From Arcobacteraceae bacterium (GTDB lineage Bacteria; Campylobacterota; Campylobacteria; Campylobacterales; Arcobacteraceae): a stretch of 47,550 nt of DNA. Below are positions 17,592 to 26,316 of this stretch, piece by piece (position 1 is the first letter of the stretch; each line of letters opens with the position of its first letter). The DNA is taken from assembly GCA_028375605.1 (NCBI GenBank), contig JAONGR010000010.1, positions 1-47,550 on the forward strand. The letters are read 5' to 3'. Below the pieces are notes generated by a model, which worked only from the letters and a program-made list of their open reading frames with translations, was not told where the DNA came from and did no database searches. The position numbers and the translations under genes are program-made.

Positions 17592-18715
17592 CTATTGAGT
17601 TAGAGAATGTGCAAACATTTAGAAATAGAGATTTTACTGACTATACTTATGATGATTTTGATGATTTATACAAAGAATTTGATACAAATAATTTAGATGC
17701 GATAAAATTAGTCCAATTTGAAAATTGCAGATTTCATAATTATTCTAGTCAATTACTACATATTAATGCAAACTTTACAGAATGTACATTTAATAATATT
17801 AATATATATGAACTTTCTGAAAGTATTTCATTTATAAACTGTAATATCACAAAAGTATTAATAAGTAGTTCCATTGATTTAAAAGGTGCATTCTCAATAA
17901 GTAATACAAAAAGTGAAACTAACACAATAGGTACAGTTGAAATCTCTAATAGTGTTTTGAAAGGTTCTTTTTCTATAAAAAATATTGATATAGGTTTTTT
18001 AAATATTTCTAATACAAACTTTGAAGAATTATTTGAATTTCATAATATCACTATTAAAGATATTGGAAGTTCTGATGGAATAATTTTTGATGAAATAATC
18101 TTTAAAGGGATAGCAATATTTGATGATTGTACATTTGATGTTAATGCTATATTTAAATATGTATTATTTGAAAAATTTAGTCAATTTAGAAATACAACAT
18201 TTCATTCTGGAATTAATTTAGACTATTGTAGTTATGACAAAAACATAAACTTTTTTCATATTCAAGGGCTTGAGACAAAGACTTCTAAAGAGAACACATC
18301 CCAAGAAACCTATCGTATTATTAAACATAACTTTGAACAACTTGCTAATAAAATAGAAGCAAATAAGTATCATGCTTTAGAATTGAAAAAGTTAAGAAGT
18401 AACACACCTTGGTATACTCCTAATTATCTTGTACAATTAATACATTTAATAAGTTCAAATAATTCACAATGGTGGTTATTATCATTATTTTGGATATTTG
18501 TCGTTGGGTTATCTACATTTTTTAGTATTGATAATTTTGTATGTCACAGATTTAGTTGTACTTCAAATTGGTTAGATTATTTTAAATATATATCTATTAT
18601 AAATTTAGATAATTGTATAAAAGAAAATCCTTTAATATTTATTTTAAACAAAATATCATTAGGTTACCTATACTATCAATTTTTAATGTCAGTTAGAAAA
18701 GATACCAGAAAATAG
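17588..18715 (+). CDS. Degenerate pentapeptide-repeat protein with C-terminal membrane segments
   Basis: This 375-residue protein is not a recognised housekeeping gene. Residues about 35-225 show a loose five-residue periodicity with F/L/I centres (FENCRFHN, FTECTFNN, FDDCTFDV, FRNTTFHS), as in right-handed pentapeptide beta-helices. A linker (YRIIKHNFEQLANKIEANKY) leads to two hydrophobic stretches, WWLLSLFWIFVVGLSTFF and NPLIFILNKISLGYLYYQF, and the basic end RKDTRK. Similar helix-plus-membrane proteins are scattered in bacteria without known function. It is translationally coupled to mqnP through an ATGA overlap and converges on dxs. It looks like an accessory gene, and no function is assigned. 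Confidence 0.75.
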   Translation: MTIELENVQTFRNRDFTDYTYDDFDDLYKEFDTNNLDAIKLVQFENCRFHNYSSQLLHINANFTECTFNNINIYELSESISFINCNITKVLISSSIDLKGAFSISNTKSETNTIGTVEISNSVLKGSFSIKNIDIGFLNISNTNFEELFEFHNITIKDIGSSDGIIFDEIIFKGIAIFDDCTFDVNAIFKYVLFEKFSQFRNTTFHSGINLDYCSYDKNINFFHIQGLETKTSKENTSQETYRIIKHNFEQLANKIEANKYHALELKKLRSNTPWYTPNYLVQLIHLISSNNSQWWLLSLFWIFVVGLSTFFSIDNFVCHRFSCTSNWLDYFKYISIINLDNCIKENPLIFILNKISLGYLYYQFLMSVRKDTRK

Positions 18716-18726
18716 ATACTTATCGT

Positions 18727-20529
18727 TTACTTTATCTTTTTAGCTAACTGCTCAGGCATTAAACCTAAATCTTCTTCTAGTAGTTTTGTATCTCCATGTT
18801 GTACATATAAATCTGGATATTCAAATGAGCTAACCTTTACATCTAAATCTTCATCACTAATCATTTCTAGTAATGCACTTCCAACACCACCTGCTTTTTG
18901 ACTATCTGAAAATACATACCATTTTTTAGTTTTGCTAGCTAACTGTGTTAACAATTGTGAGTCCATAGGTTTTACAAAACGTAAATCAACAATAGTAATA
19001 TCTTGTTCACATAAATTTGCAGTTTTAATCGCTCTACCAACACCTGCTCCATATCCTATGAAAGCTATATCACTAGTACCCTTTTTGAGGATTTCTGATT
19101 TTCCTAAAGTGAACTTTGTAGGTTCAAATTCTAGTTCATCAAAAGCACCTCTTGGGTATCGTAATGCACATGGAGATTTAAAATCCTTTGCATACTCTAA
19201 TGCATACTCTAATGTTTTAGAATCACGAGGAGCAAATAAAGTCATATTTGGTAAGAACCGTAAAAAGCTAATATCAAATTGTCCTTGATGTGTTTCCCCA
19301 TCAGCTCCAACTATTCCAGCTCTATCTATACAAAAAGTTACAGGAAGATTCATCAAACATACATCATGTATAATTTGATCAAACCCTCTTTGTAAAAATG
19401 TAGAATATATAGTCACAAAAGGTTTAAATCCATCTTTTGCCATAGCTGCCATAGAAGTAACTGCATGTTGTTCTGCAATAGCAACATCCCAAAATCTTTC
19501 TGGAAATTTATCCATAAGTTTATTTATACCGGTACCACTTGGCATAGCAGCTGTTACACCTACGACTCTATCATCCTCTTTAGCTAACTCATATAACGCA
19601 TCACTAAATACAGCTGTTGCAGCTTTTGCTCCAGCCTTTTTATAAAATTTTCCTGTTTCTACGTCAAAAGGACTCACTCCATGCCAATGTTCATGATGAC
19701 CTTCAGCGATAGAGTAACCTTTTCCTTTAACTGTTTTTGCATGTAAAATCACAGGTTTACCTAAGTTTTTTGCTAATTTTAAAGTCTCAATAACCTCTTC
19801 CATATTATGACCATCTATTGGTCCAATATAATCTATGCCCATCTCTTCAAAAATAATACCAGGAGTAATAAGTTTCATACTCTCTTCTAGTTTTTTAGCT
19901 AAATAATCTGTCCCTTTAGGCATATAGTTTTTTACTACATGATCAACTTTATCTCTAAATCCTTGGTAAAAGTTACCAGCTAAAAGTTTACTAAGATGTT
20001 TACTGATTGCACCAATTGGTTTTGCAATACTCATTTCGTTGTCATTTAAAATAATAACAACGGGAAGTTTCAAATCACCTAATTCATTCAGTGCTTCATA
20101 AATCATACCCGCTGTCATAGAACCATCACCAATCATCACAACTGGTACTTTCCCATTCTTTTCTAATGCAGCTGCTTTTGCTGCACCAACAGCAAGAGAT
20201 ATTGAAGTAGAAGAATGACCGGCTACAAAATAATCTGCTTTTGATTCTTTTGGTTTTGTAAAACCACTCATACCACCAAATTGTCGTAATGTTTCAAACT
20301 CTTCCCATCGTCCAGTTATTAGTTTATGAGGATAACACTGATGTGATACATCAAAAATAAAAGGATCGTGTTCGCATTCAAATACTTTATGCATCCCTAA
20401 AGTCAGTTCAACAGCCCCTAAAGTGGAACTAAAATGACCACCGTTAACAGATACCACTTCAATAATTCTATCTCGTATATCTTGTGCTGTTTGTTCTAAT
20501 TCTTCGATACTTTTATTTTTAATATTCAT
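18727..20529 (-). CDS. dxs: 1-deoxy-D-xylulose-5-phosphate synthase
   Basis: A 600-residue thiamine-diphosphate enzyme. Visible signatures are GGHFSSTLGAVELTLGMH (substrate His), the ThDP/Mg motif GDGSMTAGMIYEALNE and the transketolase motif DRAGIVGADGETHQGQFD. It condenses pyruvate and glyceraldehyde-3-phosphate in the first step of the MEP isoprenoid pathway. That pathway supplies prenyl chains for MqnP and dimethylallyl groups for MiaA. It is the last gene of the lysA operon, one base after the phosphoribosyltransferase gene. Confidence 0.97.
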   Translation of the reverse strand: MNIKNKSIEELEQTAQDIRDRIIEVVSVNGGHFSSTLGAVELTLGMHKVFECEHDPFIFDVSHQCYPHKLITGRWEEFETLRQFGGMSGFTKPKESKADYFVAGHSSTSISLAVGAAKAAALEKNGKVPVVMIGDGSMTAGMIYEALNELGDLKLPVVIILNDNEMSIAKPIGAISKHLSKLLAGNFYQGFRDKVDHVVKNYMPKGTDYLAKKLEESMKLITPGIIFEEMGIDYIGPIDGHNMEEVIETLKLAKNLGKPVILHAKTVKGKGYSIAEGHHEHWHGVSPFDVETGKFYKKAGAKAATAVFSDALYELAKEDDRVVGVTAAMPSGTGINKLMDKFPERFWDVAIAEQHAVTSMAAMAKDGFKPFVTIYSTFLQRGFDQIIHDVCLMNLPVTFCIDRAGIVGADGETHQGQFDISFLRFLPNMTLFAPRDSKTLEYALEYAKDFKSPCALRYPRGAFDELEFEPTKFTLGKSEILKKGTSDIAFIGYGAGVGRAIKTANLCEQDITIVDLRFVKPMDSQLLTQLASKTKKWYVFSDSQKAGGVGSALLEMISDEDLDVKVSSFEYPDLYVQHGDTKLLEEDLGLMPEQLAKKIK

Positions 20530-20530
20530 A

Positions 20531-21001
20531 TTATTTCTTTTCTAATAAATCTATTTCCCAAAAAAATTCAATCCAATCTTTTGCTTCTTTAACTGTAAAG
20601 TCAGGCTGAATTAATGCTGTTGGTTTATAAAATACTGTTGCAATTTTAAATTCACAATGATGATATTTTTCTTTTAAAATCTTGATTATCTCAACCATGC
20701 TTTCACCACTATCCACAATATCATCAATTAATACAATTTTGTGTTTTCTTGACAGGTCTGGTATATTAAATATTTCAAATGTATCTAATTTTCTCATTCC
20801 ATCATAATGAATAGAATTTAAACTATATATTTCTCTTGTTTCTAAGGCTTCACTTAATAGATGTCCTAAGAGTAATCCACCACGCGCAATTGCAATTAAT
20901 GCATCTGGTTCATAAGCTTTTATTTGAGGTATCAATACCTTACAATCCTCTATACAGTCCGCATAACTATAGTATTTTTTTGTTATAGGAGAAGATTCCA
21001 T
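20531..21001 (-). CDS. Purine phosphoribosyltransferase (type I PRTase)
   Basis: A 156-residue protein with the PRPP-binding motif VLIDDIVDSGES (residues 90-101) and a PPi-binding loop in ARGGLLLGHLL. It salvages a free base onto PRPP. The exact base cannot be read from the sequence; xanthine/guanine or hypoxanthine are likely. It abuts hisC and is one base from dxs, so it is translated from the same operon. Confidence 0.85.
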   Translation of the reverse strand: MESSPITKKYYSYADCIEDCKVLIPQIKAYEPDALIAIARGGLLLGHLLSEALETREIYSLNSIHYDGMRKLDTFEIFNIPDLSRKHKIVLIDDIVDSGESMVEIIKILKEKYHHCEFKIATVFYKPTALIQPDFTVKEAKDWIEFFWEIDLLEKK

Positions 21002-22105
21002 CTATTTCTTTTCCATAAGTAATTTATCTAATGCTTTAAATACTTTTGTATTTTGAGATTCTGTTCCTATTGTGATACGAATCGCATTTTGACCATATCC
21101 AGTCATATCTCTTACAATAATACCTTGCTCAAGTAGTTTTTGGGCAATCTCTTTAGATATTTTATTCCCTGTATAAATTGTAATAAAGTTTGTATAACTA
21201 GGAATATACGTTAAACCATTTCTTTTAGAATATTTTTCATATCTTTCCATCTCTTCAAAATTCTTTTTTATACATTTTTGAACAAACTTTTCATCATCTA
21301 AAGCGACCTTACCACCTTCTAAAGAAAGTGTAGTTACATTAAATGGTGGTCTTAATTTATATAAGTTTTTAATGATTTTAACATCTGCAATTCCATAACC
21401 AACTCTTAAACCACCTAAAGCATATGCCTTTGAAAATGTTCCTAGATAGATAACATTTGGATATTTTTTAGTTACTTTTTTAACATCAATTTTTTTCTTA
21501 CCATCTTTGTATATTGCATATTCTTGATAAGCACCATCAAGTACAACCAAAGTATTTTTATCAACTTCGTCTAAAAACTTATATACATCTTTTGCATCTA
21601 AACATTCACCCATAGGATTATTCGGTAAACATAAGAAAATAATATCAGCACCCTCTTTTTTATAAATCTTTCTAAATTCATCTAAATTATGAGTATCAGA
21701 AGGAGTTTTTAAAATTTGTGCACCAGTTTGTTTTGCATAAATTTCATACATTGCAAAAGTTGTTTTTGCCATAAGTACTTTAGAGTTTTTGTAACATTTA
21801 GCGTGTATACAAAATTCTATGATTTGATCACTTCCTGCACCAATAATCACATTTGAATCATTAACTTTAAATCTTTTAGCTAATGCTTCTTTTAATTCAT
21901 ACATACTATCGTCAGGATATACAAATGAACTTGATGATTTTTCTTTTAATGCTTTAACTACTTTAGGACTAGTTCCGTATGGATTTTCATTTGAAGCTAG
22001 TTTTACAATATCTTTTGGGTTTACACCATATTCACGCACTACTAATTCTATTGGTTTACCTGCTTCGTATATACTTAAATTGTCTAATACTTTATTAAAT
22101 GTCAT
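21002..22105 (-). CDS. hisC: Histidinol-phosphate aminotransferase
   Basis: A 367-residue class II PLP aminotransferase. LASNENPYGTSP is the substrate-binding start of HisC, LDGAYQEY holds the PLP-contacting Asp/Tyr, and Lys226 in GTFSKAYALGGLRVGYG forms the Schiff base. Besides histidine synthesis, such enzymes can transaminate phenylpyruvate. Its 11-bp overlap with pheA suggests it could also serve phenylalanine/tyrosine synthesis here, which is an inference from context. Confidence 0.93.
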   Translation of the reverse strand: MTFNKVLDNLSIYEAGKPIELVVREYGVNPKDIVKLASNENPYGTSPKVVKALKEKSSSSFVYPDDSMYELKEALAKRFKVNDSNVIIGAGSDQIIEFCIHAKCYKNSKVLMAKTTFAMYEIYAKQTGAQILKTPSDTHNLDEFRKIYKKEGADIIFLCLPNNPMGECLDAKDVYKFLDEVDKNTLVVLDGAYQEYAIYKDGKKKIDVKKVTKKYPNVIYLGTFSKAYALGGLRVGYGIADVKIIKNLYKLRPPFNVTTLSLEGGKVALDDEKFVQKCIKKNFEEMERYEKYSKRNGLTYIPSYTNFITIYTGNKISKEIAQKLLEQGIIVRDMTGYGQNAIRITIGTESQNTKVFKALDKLLMEKK

Positions 22106-23174
22106 CTGATTCCCTTACATAACTTCCTAGAAATTTTATCTCTTTATTATACTTTTCAAAAATATCTCTTACTTTTGATTCATCTTTATGCGCGTTGAAC
22201 TCTATAAAAAATGTAGAGATACCTTCAACTATATGTGATTTTATTTTTGTTAAATTAATATTTGCTTTATCAAAATCGTTTAAAAAGGTCACCAAAGAAC
22301 CTGCTTCATTTGATAATTGCACAAGTATTGATGTTTTATCATCTCCACTTTTCCCATTTTCAAAATTTGATACGATTAAAAATCGAGTACGATTATTACC
22401 TTTATCTTCAATATTTTCAAAAAGAATCGGCAAATTATACATTTTTGCAGCAACATGAGAACAAATAGCTGCACAATTCTTTTCTTGAGTAACAAGTTTT
22501 GCTGCTTTTGCTGTACTTTCAACAGGTATGAGTTCACACTCATCAAGTCCTAAGTCTACAAGAAACTTTCGGCATTGTTCAATAGCAATATCTTTAGAAT
22601 AAATTTTTTTAATATCTTTTATATTATCTACTTGAGAAGCCAAAGTGTGATGAATATCCACAATAACTTCAGTGATAATTTTCAAATCATAATCAGCAAA
22701 ACACTGAATCGTATCACTAACAATTCCATTGCTACTATTTTCTATAGGCACTACACCAAATTTAGCTTTACCATTTGCAACTTCTCTAAAAACACCTTTG
22801 ATTGAAGCAATAGGTAAATATGCACTCATTGCCCCAAATCGTGATTCTGCAGCTTGATGAGTAAAACTACCTTCAGGTCCTAAATATGCAATATTTTCAG
22901 GTAATTCAAGATTTCGTGAAATAGCAAATATTTCTAAAAATAAAGCCTCAATTGCTGCTCTATTTAAACTACCATTTGATGCTTGTGATTGAGTATATAA
23001 TCTATCAATAATAGACTTTTCTCTTTCTGGTCGATAAATCGCACCACCACTTTGTGCTTTTAATTCTCCAACTTTATGCACAGTTTCCATTCGTTTATTG
23101 AGTAGTGTTAATACTTCATCATCAATACTATCTAAAGTATCTCTTAATTTTTTTAATTCAACTGCTTCATTCAT
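22095..23174 (-). CDS. pheA: Chorismate mutase / prephenate dehydratase
   Basis: A 359-residue fusion. Residues 1-90 are an AroQ-type chorismate mutase (KLRDTLDSIDDEVLTLLNKR). Residues about 93-270 are prephenate dehydratase (AYLGPEGSFTHQAA, VVPIENSSNGIVSDTI, TRFLIVS). An ACT domain closes the protein (GSLVTFLNDFDKANINLTK). It makes phenylpyruvate from chorismate. The ACT motif usually written ESRP, involved in phenylalanine binding, reads KSHI here, so feedback control may differ. It lies between lysA (23 bp) and hisC (overlap). Confidence 0.95.
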   Translation of the reverse strand: MNEAVELKKLRDTLDSIDDEVLTLLNKRMETVHKVGELKAQSGGAIYRPEREKSIIDRLYTQSQASNGSLNRAAIEALFLEIFAISRNLELPENIAYLGPEGSFTHQAAESRFGAMSAYLPIASIKGVFREVANGKAKFGVVPIENSSNGIVSDTIQCFADYDLKIITEVIVDIHHTLASQVDNIKDIKKIYSKDIAIEQCRKFLVDLGLDECELIPVESTAKAAKLVTQEKNCAAICSHVAAKMYNLPILFENIEDKGNNRTRFLIVSNFENGKSGDDKTSILVQLSNEAGSLVTFLNDFDKANINLTKIKSHIVEGISTFFIEFNAHKDESKVRDIFEKYNKEIKFLGSYVRESDDI

Positions 23175-23197
23175 AACTACTTCCTTTTAGATATCTA

Positions 23198-24406
23198 TTA
23201 AAGATATTCCTCTTCGTGTGCAATAAGATCTTCAAATGTTTCTCTTCTTCTGATTAATTTATCTTTTCCATCTTCAAGTGCAATTTCTGCAACTTTTCCT
23301 CTTGTATTGTAATTACTAGCCATTGTAAATCCATATGCACCAGCACTATGAATCGTAATTAAATCGTTATTTTCAGTTTTAGGTAATTTTATATTTTTTG
23401 CAAAAAAGTCACCACTTTCACAAACTGGACCTACAACATTACAATCACTTGTATCTTCTGTTTTATCTAATACTTCTATTTTATGATATGCATCATATAA
23501 ACTAGGACGAATCAAATCATTCATAGCCCCATCAACAATAACAAATCTTTTTGAACCATTTATTTTTTCATATAAAACTTTTGTTACGAATGTACCAGAA
23601 TTTCCAACTAGAAATCTTCCAGGTTCACACACTACCGTGATATCTAATCCAAATAAAGCATCTAATACTGTTTGTGCATAGTCGTATGTATTAATCAATG
23701 TTTCATCGTCATAAACTATACCTAAACCACCACCAACATCAAAAAAACTTAAATCTATTTTTAATGCAGATTTAATATTTCGTACAAGGTCTGCAACAAT
23801 ATTTACAGATTCTTTAATTGGCTCTAATTCTGTAAGTTGGCTACCAATGTGACAGTGGATACCAATAGGTTCTGTACTTTCATTATTCTTTGCAAATATA
23901 TACATTCTTTTTGCTGTATCAATATCTACTCCAAACTTATTTTCATGAAGTCCTGTTGAAATATATGGATGAGTTTTTGGATCTACATTTGGGTTTACAC
24001 GAATAGAGATTCTTGCAATTTTTGCTAACTCTTTAGCAACTAATGCCACTCTGTGTAATTCAGCTTCACTTTCAACATTTATCATTAAGATATCTAATTC
24101 TAAAGCTTCTTTTATCTCAGAATCTGTTTTTCCAACACCAGAAAAAATTATCTTATATTTTGCAATTCCTACTTTTAGTGCTCTTTTGACTTCACCAATA
24201 CTTACACAATCAGCTCCACTACCTTGGTCACCTAAATGTTTCACTACACTTAAATTTGAGTTTGCTTTTACTGCATATGAAATCAGTGATTTTCTTGCTT
24301 TAAATGCGTCTTTTAGTTCATTGTATTGCTTTGAAATATAATCAAAATCATACACATAATATGGTGTCTGATATTTTTCTGCTAATTCTTTAAAGTTTAT
24401 TGCCAT
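23198..24406 (-). CDS. lysA: Diaminopimelate decarboxylase
   Basis: A 402-residue fold-III PLP enzyme. Lys47 in SYAVKANSN binds PLP, CHIGSQL and GGGLGIVYDDE line the site, and VGPVCESGDFFAK holds the Cys from the partner subunit. It makes lysine from meso-diaminopimelate, which is also the peptidoglycan cross-linking residue. It is the first gene of the lysA-pheA-hisC-PRTase-dxs operon. Confidence 0.96.
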   Translation of the reverse strand: MAINFKELAEKYQTPYYVYDFDYISKQYNELKDAFKARKSLISYAVKANSNLSVVKHLGDQGSGADCVSIGEVKRALKVGIAKYKIIFSGVGKTDSEIKEALELDILMINVESEAELHRVALVAKELAKIARISIRVNPNVDPKTHPYISTGLHENKFGVDIDTAKRMYIFAKNNESTEPIGIHCHIGSQLTELEPIKESVNIVADLVRNIKSALKIDLSFFDVGGGLGIVYDDETLINTYDYAQTVLDALFGLDITVVCEPGRFLVGNSGTFVTKVLYEKINGSKRFVIVDGAMNDLIRPSLYDAYHKIEVLDKTEDTSDCNVVGPVCESGDFFAKNIKLPKTENNDLITIHSAGAYGFTMASNYNTRGKVAEIALEDGKDKLIRRRETFEDLIAHEEEYL

Positions 24407-24440
24407 TTATATTCTCTTATTTTTAAAATTTAGTATACAT
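24407..24440 (-). promoter_or_regulatory. lysA operon promoter
   Basis: On the minus strand an extended -10 (TG then TATACT, box at 24437-24432) lies about 25 bp before the lysA ATG, with a weak AAGAGAA ribosome site. The rest of the 126-bp divergent gap to the AraC-family gene is AT-rich and shows no strong box for the rightward gene, apart from a GAAAGG ribosome site before 24533. Confidence 0.4.
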
Positions 24441-24532
24441 ATTATCTAAGTTTTAGTAATTAATGACTTAATAGAGGATTAATACTATTCAACCTAAAAT
24501 TTCAATAAAGGCATGTATTACGAAAGGCTACA

Positions 24533-25378
24533 ATGGATACGATTCAATATATAAAAGAAAATCTCAAAGAAGATAGTATCATTTCTAATGATATGACTAT
24601 TACAAAGTTCTGTACAGTAGAGAACAATTATAAACACACCTCATATATTCAATGGAATCTTTTAAATATTGTATATAATGGTAAAAAAATATTACATACT
24701 GTTGAAGGAGATATCACACTAGAAGAAGGGGAGGCAATTTTCATGACTAAAGGTGAATATATTATGAGTGAAGTTATCGGTGATGAGAATTATGAATGTT
24801 TACTTATTTTTTTTGATCACCATGTTGCGCGTCAATTAATAGCTGAGTTACCTTTCCAATTAAACAGTAACCCAAGATATTGTTCAAAAAATACTTTAAA
24901 GTTTAAGGTAGATTCATTAATAAGTAATGCAGCCGATAATCTAAAACTTTATGTGGATAATAAACCTAAATTTAATGAGGAATTGATTAATTTAAAACTA
25001 AAAGAATTAATGTTGTTAATTTTAGGAAGTGGAGCAAAAAATGATTTTATTCATTTTTGTCAAAACCTTATTCAGAATAAAAGTGATTTGAAAAGTTTCA
25101 TGGAAACAAATTTTGAAAAAAATCTTACTTTAAATGAATTTGCGAAACTGAGTGGAAGAAGCCTGAGTGGATTTAAAAGTGAATTTAATACAATCTTTAA
25201 ACAAACTCCTATGCAATGGATTTTGAAAAAGAGAATAGATAAAGGGAAATTTCTCATACAAGAATTAGGCTATGATGTAGGGACTGCGGCACTAAGTGTT
25301 GGATTTAAAACACATGCTCATTTTAGTAGAACTTATAAAAAATATTATAATTGCAATCCTAACTCTACAGATAAATAA
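24533..25378 (+). CDS. AraC-family transcriptional regulator
   Basis: This is a 281-residue protein. Residues about 30-110 look like a cupin-type effector pocket (HTVEGDITLEEGEAIFMTKG). Residues about 185-281 are the double helix-turn-helix of AraC/XylS, with LTLNEFAKLSGRSLSGFKSEF as the first reader helix and DVGTAALSVGFKTHAHFSRTYKKYY as the second. The signature order is intact. The effector is unknown. It precedes, in the same direction, a secreted beta-propeller gene whose promoter carries a 21-bp-period direct repeat; that gene is its most likely target. The last codons lie inside the first copy of the repeat. Confidence 0.92.
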   Translation: MDTIQYIKENLKEDSIISNDMTITKFCTVENNYKHTSYIQWNLLNIVYNGKKILHTVEGDITLEEGEAIFMTKGEYIMSEVIGDENYECLLIFFDHHVARQLIAELPFQLNSNPRYCSKNTLKFKVDSLISNAADNLKLYVDNKPKFNEELINLKLKELMLLILGSGAKNDFIHFCQNLIQNKSDLKSFMETNFEKNLTLNEFAKLSGRSLSGFKSEFNTIFKQTPMQWILKKRIDKGKFLIQELGYDVGTAALSVGFKTHAHFSRTYKKYYNCNPNSTDK

Positions 25379-25396
25379 TTAGACTTTACAGATAAA
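25362..25396 (+). promoter_or_regulatory. Direct repeat with 21-bp period, candidate AraC-family operator
   Basis: ACTCTACAGATAAA (25362-25375) and ACTTTACAGATAAA (25383-25396) match at 13 of 14 positions and are exactly 21 bp apart. The second copy ends where the -35 element of the downstream promoter (-10 at 25417-25422) would lie. Tandem half-sites two helical turns apart, abutting or overlapping -35, are the classical arrangement for AraC activators. The repeat is seen directly; the role is inferred. Confidence 0.6.
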
Positions 25397-25413
25397 CTAA
25401 AAATTAAAATAAC

Positions 25414-25442
25414 TGTTATAATTTCTTCACATTCAAAAGGAG
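25414..25442 (+). promoter_or_regulatory. Promoter and ribosome site of the beta-propeller gene
   Basis: An extended -10, TGTTATAAT (25414-25422), is followed by AAAAGGAG (25435-25442), 5 bp before the ATG at 25448. There is no good -35, which fits a promoter that needs an activator. Confidence 0.65.
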
Positions 25443-25447
25443 TTATT

Positions 25448-26302
25448 ATGAAAAAAGTTATGTTAGTTTTATTGTCATTGACAATATTCGTTTATGGAAA
25501 TACAAAAACAATTGAGGGATTTAGTTCCCCTGAAAGTACAATTGTAAACAATCAAGATGTATATGTTTCAAATGTAGGGACAGAATTAAAACCTACAACA
25601 AAAGATAAAGATGGATTTATATCTAAACTTAATTTAGCAGGTGATATTCAAAAGTTACATTTTATAGATGGATTAAATGCCCCAAAGGGAATGGGAATAA
25701 TTAACAACATACTTTATGTTTCAGATGTAGATACACTTAGAGGTTTTAATCTTTCAACTCAAAAAGAAGTTTTTAATTTAGTTTTTAAAGATGTGAATTT
25801 TCTAAATGACATCACAGTTAAAGATTCAAATACTTTATTTATAGGAGCTAGTGATACTAGTGCAATCTATGAAGTTAATATTAAAAATACAACATACAAA
25901 AAACTACTAGATTTTACTGTTGCTAATGGACTATTTTATGAAGATGGTATTTTATATGCAGCCCAGCTTGGTAGTAGTACAAAAAGTATGTTTGATGGAA
26001 AAGGTAAATTATATAGAATCGATTTAAAAAACAACAATAAATTAACACAATTAGGTAATTTTGAAGGTGTATTAGATGGTGTTCATAAGATTGGAAATAA
26101 AATTTATGTAAGTGACTGGGTAGCATTTAAAAAAGCTGGTATTATTAGAGTATACAACTTAGATACAAAACAAGATAGTATCTTAAAACTAGAAAAATTT
26201 ATGGCTGCTGCTGATTTTTGGATCGATAAAAAATCTAATAAACTTTATTTACCAGAAATGATTGGTGGAAAGATTACGATCATAGATTTAAATAATCTGT
26301 AA
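25448..26302 (+). CDS. Secreted SMP-30/gluconolactonase-like beta-propeller protein
   Basis: A 284-residue protein with a clear signal peptide (MKKVMLVLLSLTIFVYG). The mature part has repeated blades with small-residue strands: NNQDVYVSN, NNILYVSDVDTLRGF, DSNTLFIGASDTSAIYEV, EDGILYAAQLG, GNKIYVSDW and KSNKLYLPEMIGGKITIIDL. The blade style resembles SMP-30/NHL propellers, which include lactonases and ligand-binding proteins. I see no decisive catalytic residues, so no reaction is claimed. It probably acts in the periplasm and is probably regulated by the upstream AraC-family protein. Confidence 0.8.
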   Translation: MKKVMLVLLSLTIFVYGNTKTIEGFSSPESTIVNNQDVYVSNVGTELKPTTKDKDGFISKLNLAGDIQKLHFIDGLNAPKGMGIINNILYVSDVDTLRGFNLSTQKEVFNLVFKDVNFLNDITVKDSNTLFIGASDTSAIYEVNIKNTTYKKLLDFTVANGLFYEDGILYAAQLGSSTKSMFDGKGKLYRIDLKNNNKLTQLGNFEGVLDGVHKIGNKIYVSDWVAFKKAGIIRVYNLDTKQDSILKLEKFMAAADFWIDKKSNKLYLPEMIGGKITIIDLNNL

Positions 26303-26316
26303 TTATTTTAACAATA

